This document shows, one piece after another, positions 1-5,102 of a DNA stretch of 5,384 nucleotides (the first letter of the stretch is position 1; the number at the start of each line of letters is the position of its first letter). Position numbers and translations under genes: made by a program. The notes below the pieces were generated by a model. The model ran no database searches and had not been told where the DNA came from. It saw only the letters and a list, made by a program, of their open reading frames with translations. Origin of the DNA: Thermoplasmata archaeon (GTDB lineage Archaea > Thermoplasmatota > Thermoplasmata > Thermoplasmatales > Thermoplasmataceae); the NCBI GenBank assembly GCA_021797055.1, contig JAKAAI010000117.1, forward strand, positions 1-5,384, written 5' to 3'.

Positions 1-596
1 TCACGCCACTCGCTTACGAACTTGCCAGCAGAGCACACAGGGCAATGGAGACAGTATCAGATATACCGGCAAGCATCCCTCATCCGATTGTTGGAATAGC
101 ATTTCTCATTATGGATAGCCCGATAACGCCAACAGGCAGATTTCTAAATTCAATAGGTCTGAACTTCTTTGACAGCATCCAGGGGATTATTATAGCCCTG
201 ACGTTTGTGGCTACGCCAATTTACATAAGGTCAATGCAATCAGTTTTTGCGTCAAGGAACTCATTTCCAGATTTATATGCGGAAAGTTTAGGAGCTTCGC
301 GTATCCGTATATTATACAAGAGTGCACTACCTGCAGTTAAAAGAGAAGCTGTATATTCATCGCTTACAGCAATGAGCAGAGGTATGAGCGAATTTGGTTC
401 CATTGCAATACTTGCCTATTATGTAACGCAATATCCTTTCAGCGGAGTGAGCAACGCATCAGTGCTTATATTTCAATATTACAGTTTTTATGGTACACAG
501 GGCGCAATTACCGCGTCTGCCGTTATGATAATATTCTCTTTACTGTTACTATTTATTGCAAGATTATTTGCAAGCAACGGAAAAGTGCGAAGATGA
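1..596 (+). CDS. ABC transporter permease, ModB/WtpB-like (5' partial)
   Basis: Inner-membrane channel subunit of an ABC importer. The reading frame is open from base 3 and runs off the left edge, so about 198 codons of an expected 230-260 are visible. The ATG at 45 is internal: it lies just after a TPLAYELA-type loop that follows the first membrane helices in this family. The segment from 45 resembles ModB/WtpB permeases (DIPASIPHPIVGIAFL). The cytoplasmic EAA loop that docks on the ATPase is clear at about 276-332 (AESLGASRIRIL...ALP). Hydrophobic stretches lie near 183-230, 396-430 and 515-575. The ATPase gene follows after 8 bases, so the two are co-transcribed; the substrate-binding protein is presumably upstream, outside the window. 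Molybdate or tungstate is the likeliest substrate by resemblance, but sulfate or another anion or metal cannot be excluded. Confidence 0.85.
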   Translation, partial: TPLAYELASRAHRAMETVSDIPASIPHPIVGIAFLIMDSPITPTGRFLNSIGLNFFDSIQGIIIALTFVATPIYIRSMQSVFASRNSFPDLYAESLGASRIRILYKSALPAVKREAVYSSLTAMSRGMSEFGSIAILAYYVTQYPFSGVSNASVLIFQYYSFYGTQGAITASAVMIIFSLLLLFIARLFASNGKVRR

Positions 597-598
597 TC
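592..598 (+). promoter_or_regulatory. Shine-Dalgarno-like site for the ATPase gene
   Basis: GATGATC differs by one base from the archaeal GGTGATC site and ends six bases before the ATG at 605. It contains the stop codon of the permease gene, which suits re-initiation or coupled translation inside one mRNA. The assignment rests on this match and spacing alone. Confidence 0.45.
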
Positions 599-604
599 AG
601 TTAA

Positions 605-1204
605 ATGACGATAAATGTTGACATAACCGGCACTGCAGGTATTCTGAAGATAAGCGCGAAAATCAACGGATCCGGTCTAATACTTCTTACAGGCAGTAAT
701 GGTTCCGGAAAAACCAGTATTTTGAGGATGATTGCAGGCCAGCTTTTCATTGAATCCGGAAGCATAGTTCTAAATGGTAAAAACGTAACCTTTGAGCCGT
801 TGAATAAGAGAAAGATAGTGTACATAAACCATGATTCTGTTTTGAACGAACTGACGGTAGATTCGCATATCAGATGGTCAAGATCAAATCCGTCTGAAGA
901 AGATATCGCGTTAATAAAGGCAATGTTCGGTGTAAACTTTGGCGGGAAGGTTAAGGATCTCAGCCTTGGACAGAGAATGAGGGTCTCGATAGTATCCGCA
1001 ATTTTAAGCCGGCCTGGAGCAATATTGCTTGATGAAATACTTGCCAATATCAGTGAGAAAAGTGTTGTACTTGAGAATATAAGATCAATCAGCAGGGAAA
1101 GAAATATAGATTTTATTGTTGCTTCACAGTTGACTATGCCCGAAATAGGCTGGAATGCATCATATGTTGTCGAAAACGGAATAACATCCAGAGTTACCGA
1201 CTAG
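605..1204 (+). CDS. ABC transporter ATP-binding protein, short and degenerate in switch motifs
   Basis: Nucleotide-binding subunit that should power the upstream permease. It has 199 residues, so it is a bare ATPase domain without the C-terminal regulatory (TOBE-like) domain that ModC/WtpC proteins usually carry. Intact motifs are Walker A GSNGSGKT (residues 30-37), signature LSLGQ (119-123, usual LSGGQ) and Walker B AILLDE (139-144). Three other motifs deviate. The Q-loop glutamine position is His76 (YINHD). The D-loop reads ILANIS, lacking the usual SALD aspartate. The H-switch region reads VASQL, with Ser174 or Gln175 where His is expected. The gene begins 8 bases after the permease stop; GATGATC at 592-598, overlapping that stop, looks like a Shine-Dalgarno site six bases from the ATG. 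The frame is undamaged, so this looks like a divergent subunit rather than a pseudogene, though reduced ATPase activity is possible. Confidence 0.88.
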   Translation: MTINVDITGTAGILKISAKINGSGLILLTGSNGSGKTSILRMIAGQLFIESGSIVLNGKNVTFEPLNKRKIVYINHDSVLNELTVDSHIRWSRSNPSEEDIALIKAMFGVNFGGKVKDLSLGQRMRVSIVSAILSRPGAILLDEILANISEKSVVLENIRSISRERNIDFIVASQLTMPEIGWNASYVVENGITSRVTD

Positions 1205-1383
1205 ACCATAAAAGAGCAACATAGCCATCATGACCTTGTAGCAATCGAATTTACCGCGAATAGTATGGGGTTCAAAAGATTCCATTTAGAAATATTCGAT
1301 CGACTATGAACATTTCAGCAGTCTGAATAACGCTGATTTTTCTAATTTTATGCGAATCCGGATCTTATCCCTATAGAAGGAAC
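1205..1383. other. Intergenic spacer, no gene seen
   Basis: No frame of useful length and no tRNA-like fold was found. A T-rich run at about 1335-1350 (TTTTTCTAATTTTA) is the only candidate for archaeal transcription termination of the upstream transporter operon, and it lies about 130 bases after the stop codon. Confidence 0.4.
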
Positions 1384-1392
1384 TTATAATAA
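1384..1392 (+). promoter_or_regulatory. TATA box of the tRNA-binding protein gene
   Basis: TTATAATAA is centred about 25 bases before the ATG at 1412, preceded by a purine-rich AGAAGGAA that could serve as BRE. With archaeal TATA-to-start spacing, transcription would begin at or next to the ATG, giving a leaderless mRNA; no Shine-Dalgarno site is present, which agrees. Confidence 0.65.
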
Positions 1393-1410
1393 ACTGAAAT
1401 TATTCAGTTT
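1391..1410. promoter_or_regulatory. Perfect palindrome between TATA box and start codon, operator candidate
   Basis: Two perfect 8-base arms, AAACTGAA (1391-1398) and TTCAGTTT (1403-1410), flank ATTA. The repeat overlaps the end of the TATA box and finishes one base before the start codon, so a dimeric regulator bound here would block TBP/TFB or the polymerase. The mRNA is predicted to be leaderless, so the palindrome should act as DNA and not as an RNA hairpin. No other copy was noticed in the window. Confidence 0.45.
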
Positions 1411-1411
1411 T

Positions 1412-1744
1412 ATGGAAGATACACTTCTTGACATAGAATATTTCAGGAAACTTCATATCAGAACAGCTAAGGTTCTGGAATGTGAGAAGATTGAAAAATC
1501 AAGGAGCCTGCTGAGACTGAAAGTGGACTTAGGTGTGGAAACTAAGCAGGTCGTTTCAAGTATAGCCAGCAACTACAGGCCGGAGGAATTGATTGGAAAA
1601 ACTATTATAGTAATTACAAACCTAAAACCTGCTACCTTCATGGGTTATAAAAGCGAAGCGATGCTTCTTGCGGCCGAGAATGAGGAATCCATTTCTTTGC
1701 TCACTACATTTTCAGATATTGAACCAGGAACTGAAGTTCATTAA
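1412..1744 (+). CDS. Stand-alone tRNA-binding domain protein (MetRS beta / Trbp111-like)
   Basis: A 110-residue OB-fold protein matching the EMAPII/Arc1p-type tRNA-binding domain over its full length. Family features visible are the opening IEYFRKLHIRTAKVLECEKI (the 'D/HIRxxxV' strand), LLRLKVDLGVETKQVVSSIA (25-52 region), YRPEELIGKTIIVITNLKP (about 55-73), and the FMGYKSEAMLLAA signature (76-88) that ends the OB fold. Free-standing copies of this length act as homodimers that bind tRNA non-specifically, or as the beta subunit of methionyl-tRNA synthetase in archaea and some bacteria whose synthetase lacks the C-terminal extension. It is transcribed alone from a leaderless-type promoter with an overlapping palindrome. 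CsaA, a chaperone of similar fold and size, is the main alternative; sequence alone does not separate them, and no synthetase gene is nearby. Confidence 0.88.
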   Translation: MEDTLLDIEYFRKLHIRTAKVLECEKIEKSRSLLRLKVDLGVETKQVVSSIASNYRPEELIGKTIIVITNLKPATFMGYKSEAMLLAAENEESISLLTTFSDIEPGTEVH

Positions 1745-1755
1745 CATGGGCTAGA

Positions 1756-1950
1756 TTAATCCCTTTGCCTCTCGGCCTCAAATTCTTTTTTAAATTTCGG
1801 AACATCCCTGGCTTTTACCTCAAGTATGAATGATCCAATATAGTTACAATCGTCGCATTTGTATACTGCACCTATAAGACCGCCTGCTATCCAGTTTACA
1901 TGTATCGATGCACATTTTGGACATATTTTCACAGGCTCCAGTCCTTCCAT
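1756..1950 (-). CDS. Small zinc-ribbon protein
   Basis: A 64-residue protein with two CX2C knuckles, CPKC (Cys10, Cys13) and CDDC (Cys32, Cys35), separated by 18 residues including a hydrophobic IAGGLIGAVYKC stretch. It ends in a charged helix (KFKKEFEAERQRD). Four cysteines in this pattern normally bind one structural zinc in a beta-ribbon. The frame stays open to a TTG at 2046, which would add 32 residues and overlap the radical SAM gene by 23 bases. The ATG at 1950 is preferred because a TATA-like element lies about 26 bases before it and because the extra residues show no domain. Partners and function are unknown; the convergent stop of the tRNA-binding gene lies 11 bases away. Confidence 0.72.
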   Translation of the reverse strand: MEGLEPVKICPKCASIHVNWIAGGLIGAVYKCDDCNYIGSFILEVKARDVPKFKKEFEAERQRD

Positions 1951-1972
1951 GGATACAGATGTAAATGGGATG

Positions 1973-1982
1973 AATAAATATT
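1973..1982 (-). promoter_or_regulatory. TATA-like element for the zinc-ribbon gene
   Basis: On the minus strand AATATTTATT is centred about 26 bases before the ATG at 1950, within the 73 bases between the radical SAM stop and that ATG. This supports a leaderless transcript and the shorter start. Confidence 0.4.
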
Positions 1983-2023
1983 GCCTGTTTCCATAATCCG
2001 CACTAATCTTGCTCGTTTCACTG

Positions 2024-3037
2024 TCAGGCGATTTGCCTCTGTACAAACGAAGCTATATTATCGATTATCCTGCTCTTGACCTGGGAAGGTTTGGCCCATG
2101 AGAACAGAGAGGGTTCAAGGTAGCAGGCAAGTGCGCATTTGTTGCAGCTTGTAAATTCGCTCCAAGAATACCTATCCCAGAGCTTCAGTATGTCTGTTTC
2201 CCAGACTGTTAGGGATCCACTGTATTCATTCAGGACGTAGCATGGCATGACTATTTTGCCGGTCGGATCAACATTTATAGTAAGCCAGGGCTTGCATTCC
2301 CATGATATGCCATTATACCAGGAATTTAATATTGCTTCGAAATATTCTTTCGAGTTCATTATCGGTGCTTTTTTAACCCTCAATGAAAGTAGTGTCTGGA
2401 TGACTGCCTTGAGTTTTGTCGAATCGGGACTTTCCTTCTCTGCAGTACTGTAATCGAATGCTACCTGGAAGTTGACCTGAATCCCCAGCTTACCGGCAAG
2501 GTCAACAAGATCTATGGCCTGATCGAGATTTTCAGACGTGATTGTGGAACTTATTGCCATATTGAGATATCGTCTCGCTTCCTTTATTCCCTCGATTGCG
2601 TGATCGTAAGATCCGGAAACGCCTCTTAAACGATCGTGAACACTGCCTATTCCATCCAGGGACACGAAAAGGAAGTCAAGGTTGTCCTTTATTTCATGTA
2701 TCTTTTTCTTCAGGAGCCAACCGTTGGATACCATAGATGTGTGGAACCTAGTATATGATTCACTCAGAATCTGCCCTATATCATTTCTGAGAAGTGGCTC
2801 ACCACCTTCGAACCCCATGAACAGGACACCTGCTTTCTTGAGAGACTCAAGCATTCTGACCTCATCTTCCAATGACAAGAGTTCTCTATCCTCTCTGCGC
2901 CAGAAAGGACACATCTTGCATTCAAGATTGCATCTGTATAGGAGTTTATGACCAGCAATAACTGGCATTCTTTTGTGTGCCAGACTCTTGAAAGAACGGG
3001 TAATTCCGCGTCCGAAAACCGGGCGGATCAGAGACAT
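2024..3037 (-). CDS. Radical SAM enzyme with SPASM-like cysteine-rich C-terminus
   Basis: A 337-residue enzyme of the MoaA/PqqE/SPASM-type radical SAM group. The [4Fe-4S]-SAM site is CNLECKMC (Cys36, Cys40, Cys43; CX3CX2C), followed by the SAM-contacting GGEP (78-81) and a TIM-barrel body with MVSNGWLL and LFVSLDG strands. The C-terminal part carries further cysteines at about 248, 266 (after VDPTGKIVMPC), 298, 301 and 305 (SCNKCALAC), a pattern like a reduced SPASM or twitch domain holding an auxiliary Fe-S cluster. Such enzymes modify peptides, cofactors or lipids; the substrate cannot be read here and no precursor peptide is obvious. The ATG at 3037 is chosen over the upstream in-frame TTG at 3052 because a TATA-like element sits about 26 bases before it. 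The zinc-ribbon gene follows on the same strand 73 bases later. Confidence 0.88.
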   Translation of the reverse strand: MSLIRPVFGRGITRSFKSLAHKRMPVIAGHKLLYRCNLECKMCPFWRREDRELLSLEDEVRMLESLKKAGVLFMGFEGGEPLLRNDIGQILSESYTRFHTSMVSNGWLLKKKIHEIKDNLDFLFVSLDGIGSVHDRLRGVSGSYDHAIEGIKEARRYLNMAISSTITSENLDQAIDLVDLAGKLGIQVNFQVAFDYSTAEKESPDSTKLKAVIQTLLSLRVKKAPIMNSKEYFEAILNSWYNGISWECKPWLTINVDPTGKIVMPCYVLNEYSGSLTVWETDILKLWDRYSWSEFTSCNKCALACYLEPSLFSWAKPSQVKSRIIDNIASFVQRQIA

Positions 3038-3058
3038 AATTATACAGTACAAATCCAG

Positions 3059-3067
3059 TATTATACT
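3059..3067 (-). promoter_or_regulatory. TATA box of the radical SAM gene
   Basis: AGTATAATA on the minus strand, preceded by an AAAA stretch, is centred about 26 bases before the ATG at 3037. That spacing puts the transcript start at the ATG and disfavours the TTG at 3052. Confidence 0.55.
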
Positions 3068-3085
3068 TTTCAGTGTGTGGTTTTG

Positions 3086-3325
3086 TTAACCCGAAATGAT
3101 GAGAGAGATCAGTGTTCCCTTGAAACGGCTCCCCGTCTGCGCACAATCGATCTGTGCCTTCTTCAGATACTGGAAGCAGCGCAGTGTTGAACCATGTGCT
3201 GGCTCAAGCAGGATCAACTCGCGAACACCGGTAATTAAAACGCCGACACGAGCTGATACTTATGTGCCGCCTCTTGAAGTCACCTTTGAAACGTTTTCGG
3301 TATTCACGTAGAAGGCTGGAATCAT
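3086..3325 (-). pseudogene. Unrecognised reading frame broken by one in-frame TAA
   Basis: From an ATG at 3325 the frame encodes 21 residues (starting MIPAFYVNTE), meets TAA at 3260-3262, then continues open for 57 more codons to TAA at 3086-3088. The second part reads like a folded protein (VGVLITGVRELILLEPAHG, FQYLKKAQI). Without the internal stop it would give about 79 residues. I do not recognise a family. It lies in the 350-base gap between the ecfT remnant and the radical SAM gene, on the same strand as both, and its end overlaps the radical SAM promoter region. A plus-strand frame overlaps it at 3096-3311 but has no promoter or recognisable motif. Reading this as a decayed gene is an inference from frame continuity only. 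Confidence 0.3.
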
Positions 3326-3389
3326 TAGTGATCTGAATCTGTATTCTGTCAGATTAAGCATAGGGTAAAATGATTATTTACAGATCATA

Positions 3390-3803
3390 TTACGATATAT
3401 ACGGTATCGCACGCCCGAAACCAAGAGCCAGCATAGTACCTGCCACTACTACCCCTGCCAAAAACAAGACCAGCACATAATAATCGGTCCTTGTCATCGG
3501 TATATCAACAAAATAAGTTCTGTGTTTGTACGTCCTGAACCCCCTGGTGTCTGCAGAAATTGCTATATCCTTTGCTCCTCGCATCAGGTGAACGATTGTT
3601 GGAACTATCGCTGATGTACCAGCTACCAACAGAAATATTGGCTTTAAAAATTTGCCACGGCCGGATCCAAGTCCACGGAGCATCTGCATTTTTACAGAAG
3701 CATCCATGGACTGAAACACCCTTGGCACTGATTTCATCGCAACCATAAGTGAAAAAACTATCGGATCGCGTATTCTCAGCTTATGAAGGGCTTTGAGAAT
3801 CTG
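3390..3803 (-). pseudogene. ecfT: EcfT/CbiQ-family transporter subunit, 5'-truncated remnant
   Basis: C-terminal half of an energy-coupling factor transmembrane protein, the scaffold that joins two ABC ATPases to a vitamin- or metal-binding S component. About 137 codons remain of a usual 230-270. Counting from the internal ATG at 3746, both coupling-helix motifs are present: the first around LRG (residues 23-25), the second around DTRGF (66-70) followed by RT (76-77). Hydrophobic segments lie near 37-52 and 89-111. Upstream of that ATG the homology continues without a break (QILKALHKLRIRDPIVFSLM) to about 3803, where it abuts an IS110 transposase fragment; in this frame a TAA occurs at 3831-3833. 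The N-terminal membrane helices and a proper start are missing, and no ecfA ATPase or S component is in the window. A short product from 3746 is possible but unlikely to work. Confidence 0.75.
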
Positions 3804-4025
3804 CGAGGTGCACAGAAAAACCGTTATCTCTTATAAGGCGTACAGCATGCTTTCCAGACGTTGCCGTCACCAGGGAGATCTCCACTTCACAAGTACGGTA
3901 CCTTTGGATAAAATCGTTCCAGGATTCATCACAGTTGGCGATCTTGTATCCCTCCGCAACGTTTCCATTCTCCTCCATTTCCTTAATATATACGGTACTT
4001 TATGTACATCCAAACCGATATAGAT
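3799..4025 (-). mobile_element. IS110-family transposase, N-terminal fragment (decayed)
   Basis: The start of an IS110 (DEDD) transposase, about 75 residues of a usual 300-400. Codons from 4025 read IYIGLDVHKVPYI, containing the family's DVHK motif with its first catalytic Asp (codon 4010-4008). After a frame change within the TATATA run at 3987-3992, the other frame reads MEENGNVAEGYKIANCDESWNDFIQRY and then TATSGKHAVRLIRDNGFSVHLAD, the typical RNase H-like N-terminal domain. Four lesions are visible. The expected ATG is ATC at 4023-4025. There is a frameshift. The Glu expected before the TATSG segment is Val. The remainder, including the RuvC-like end and the Tnp20 domain, is missing: homology stops near 3799, where ecfT sequence begins. 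A frame entirely contained in it (ATG 3978 to stop 3781) is the surviving part and not a gene of its own. Confidence 0.8.
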
Positions 4026-4029
4026 TCCA

Positions 4030-4038
4030 ATCACCTCC
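4030..4038 (-). promoter_or_regulatory. Shine-Dalgarno relic of the IS110 transposase
   Basis: GGAGGTGAT on the minus strand is a near-perfect match to the archaeal 16S 3' end and ends four bases before the ATC at 4025, where the transposase family normally has its ATG. It supports 4025 as the original start and a point mutation of the start codon. GTG inside the site itself (4033-4035) is in frame and is an alternative start. Confidence 0.6.
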
Positions 4039-4040
4039 TA

Positions 4041-4209
4041 TCTTCGGTGAGAATTCAGAGTCGGAGATAACTCGACAGTCTTCTGTTCACCCTTGTTCAA
4101 GGGTAGTATGTCAAGGCGAAGGGCAGAAATCTCACACTACGACCTCACGGGTCAGACGCCCGATATGCTGCCACTCCGACTCTCACGCTGACATCGTCAT
4201 GTCAAAGCG
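4041..4209 (-). ncRNA. Hairpin-rich IS110 upstream end, candidate bridge-RNA relic
   Basis: IS110-group elements encode a structured bridge RNA in the non-coding end just before the transposase gene. The stretch before this transposase fragment is rich in strong inverted repeats. A 10-base perfect long-range stem joins 4057-4066 (AGAGTCGGAG) and 4174-4183. A 7-base hairpin lies at 4089-4104 (ACCCTTG/CAAGGGT). A 6-base hairpin with CGTC loop lies at 4189-4204 (TGACAT/ATGTCA), extended by CGC 4186-4188 with GCG 4207-4209. Smaller pairings, GACC with GGTC near 4141-4155, lie inside the long stem. Length, position and a closed stem enclosing smaller loops fit a bridge RNA, but the guide loops cannot be assigned without the other element end and the insertion site. 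Strand is taken from the transposase. The copy is probably no longer functional, as the recombinase is broken. Confidence 0.45.
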
Positions 4210-4760
4210 GTCAGAAAACTTTTTTCATGACATCTTGAACAGATTAAGTTGGATCAGATCTTGACATCTATAGATTCAAATGAACCGGTCCGGAATCTTC
4301 TAGACCTCTAGGAACCATGGTATATCATGGGGATAAGATTTGATCACACCCAATAAGATAAAATGCGTCAACATAGATTCTCCCATGTAATCAAGCTTCC
4401 CATACCAGATCAGTTACGTGTAAAACAATGTGGCGTTTATGTAAATTAAGAATGAGGGCGAAAGCAGATGAAAATATTACGGTACTCTTCCTACGGACAT
4501 TGCAAGGGATAGAAATATTTTATAAGAGTCGAACTAGTATATCGGCAACGGTAGGCAAAGGTTGTATCCTGGTGGTTCTATTCTGCACTTTTAGATTCTA
4601 TAATTGGTATTCAGCCGTTACAGGTGCCTTTTAATCCGTACAATCTGCTTATCATCAATAATAGTTCCATTTTAATTACTCTTTTCCTAGTAAGTTTGGA
4701 CGCACCTATAAGGGTCAACTATACACAGCATGACTAGTTTAATATAACGATGCAGGTAGA
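4210..4760. other. Non-coding or decayed stretch, no supportable gene
   Basis: Stops are frequent in all frames. The longest open stretches are a plus-strand frame at 4428-4634, with no promoter at the right spacing and no recognisable motif, and a minus-strand run of about 36 codons at roughly 4304-4413 with a protein-like end (HDIPWFLEV) but no start or family. A small inverted repeat, CCATG/CATGG, lies at 4315-4330. The outer boundary of the IS110 remnant probably falls near 4210-4260 but no terminal signature could be fixed. Confidence 0.4.
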
Positions 4761-4832
4761 ATGAGTAAAACCAGCCACTTGCTCATTTTTAAATTGAAGA
4801 ATAAGACATATTCACTACTGGAGATTGCTTAG
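4761..4832 (+). other. 23-codon ORF, possible small peptide or gene-start relic
   Basis: ATG at 4761 follows GCAGGTAG, a modest Shine-Dalgarno-like stretch, and a TTTAATATAA element at about 4738-4747 that is too close for a leaderless start. The frame encodes a basic and hydrophobic peptide (MSKTSHLLIFKLKNKTYSLL) ending at TAG 4830-4832. Its first bases form a nine-pair imperfect hairpin, AATGAGTAA (4760-4768) with TTGCTCATT (4779-4787), followed by a T-run. It may be the beginning of a decayed gene, a small peptide or chance. Confidence 0.2.
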
Positions 4833-4857
4833 CCGGGGATAGTAGGATAGTGATTGA

Positions 4858-5076
4858 ATGACTGAACTTGTGTCAGATAATGGAAAGTGGGCAATCAAGG
4901 TTGAGAGACGTTGTTACAGGGGACAGATCCGTGAAATTCTGATTGAAAAGGTGTTTGACAATACATTTGAATTAGCCCCTGTTGATGATTCTTAAACTGG
5001 ATTGGTAAGATATCTTGACTGTTTCTTTGAAGATCTGAAATTTGAATATTTTGCTGACTTTCCTTCGATTGATTAA
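4858..5076 (+). pseudogene. Unrecognised 72-codon gene interrupted by one in-frame TAA
   Basis: The ATG at 4858 opens a 45-codon frame (starting MTELVSDNGKWAIKVERR) that stops at TAA 4993-4995. The same frame then continues at once for 26 more codons (TGLVRYLDCFFEDLKFEYF...) to TAA 5074-5076. Both halves are rich in charged and aromatic residues in a pattern typical of a small soluble alpha/beta protein. GTGAT at 4850-4854, three bases before the ATG, is a weak Shine-Dalgarno-like match; TAG, TAG and TGA just upstream in frame rule out a longer N-terminus. I recognise no family. The simplest reading is a recent nonsense mutation in a small gene; a genuine 45-residue protein with a chance open tail, or a sequencing error, are alternatives. 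The second half contains the TATA box of the methyltransferase gene. Confidence 0.4.
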
Positions 5077-5080
5077 AATA
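5073..5080 (+). promoter_or_regulatory. TATA box of the methyltransferase gene
   Basis: TTAAAATA is centred about 27 bases before the ATG at 5103, which predicts a leaderless transcript. No Shine-Dalgarno site precedes that ATG. Confidence 0.55.
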
Positions 5081-5102
5081 CACTCTACCCATTATTACAA
5101 TA

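Noticed and set aside
601..1047. A long minus-strand frame (148 codons) opposite the ABC ATPase.
   Set aside because: The plus strand encodes Walker A, signature and Walker B motifs; the antisense frame is a shadow.
1260..1290. GGGTTCAAAAGATTCC resembles a tRNA T-arm.
   Set aside because: The flanking bases do not form the five-pair T-stem and no acceptor, D or anticodon arms fit.
3096..3311. A plus-strand 71-codon frame in the gap upstream of the radical SAM gene.
   Set aside because: It has no promoter, no recognisable motif and an unusual proline, threonine and arginine composition; the opposite-strand frame looks more protein-like.
3395..3997. A 12-base direct repeat, ATATATACGGTA, at 3395-3406 and 3986-3997 flanking the ecfT remnant.
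   Set aside because: One such repeat is expected by chance in a window of this size, both copies lie in or at coding sequence, and nothing marks them as an insertion footprint.
3804..4000. The minus-strand region upstream of the ecfT remnant first seemed to continue EcfT homology with frameshifts and stops.
   Set aside because: The alternative frame carries clear IS110 features (DVHK, MEENGNV, TATSGKHAVRLIRDNGF), which explain the sequence far better than a damaged EcfT N-terminus.
4428..4634. A plus-strand 68-codon frame in the gene-poor stretch.
   Set aside because: No ribosome-binding site, no TATA box at useful spacing, and no conserved motif; it probably reflects chance openness.
4760..4790. 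Hairpin AATGAGTAA/TTGCTCATT followed by a T-run as an intrinsic terminator.
   Set aside because: Archaeal termination relies mainly on T-runs and not hairpins, no gene ends upstream on this strand, and the stem is AT-rich and imperfect.
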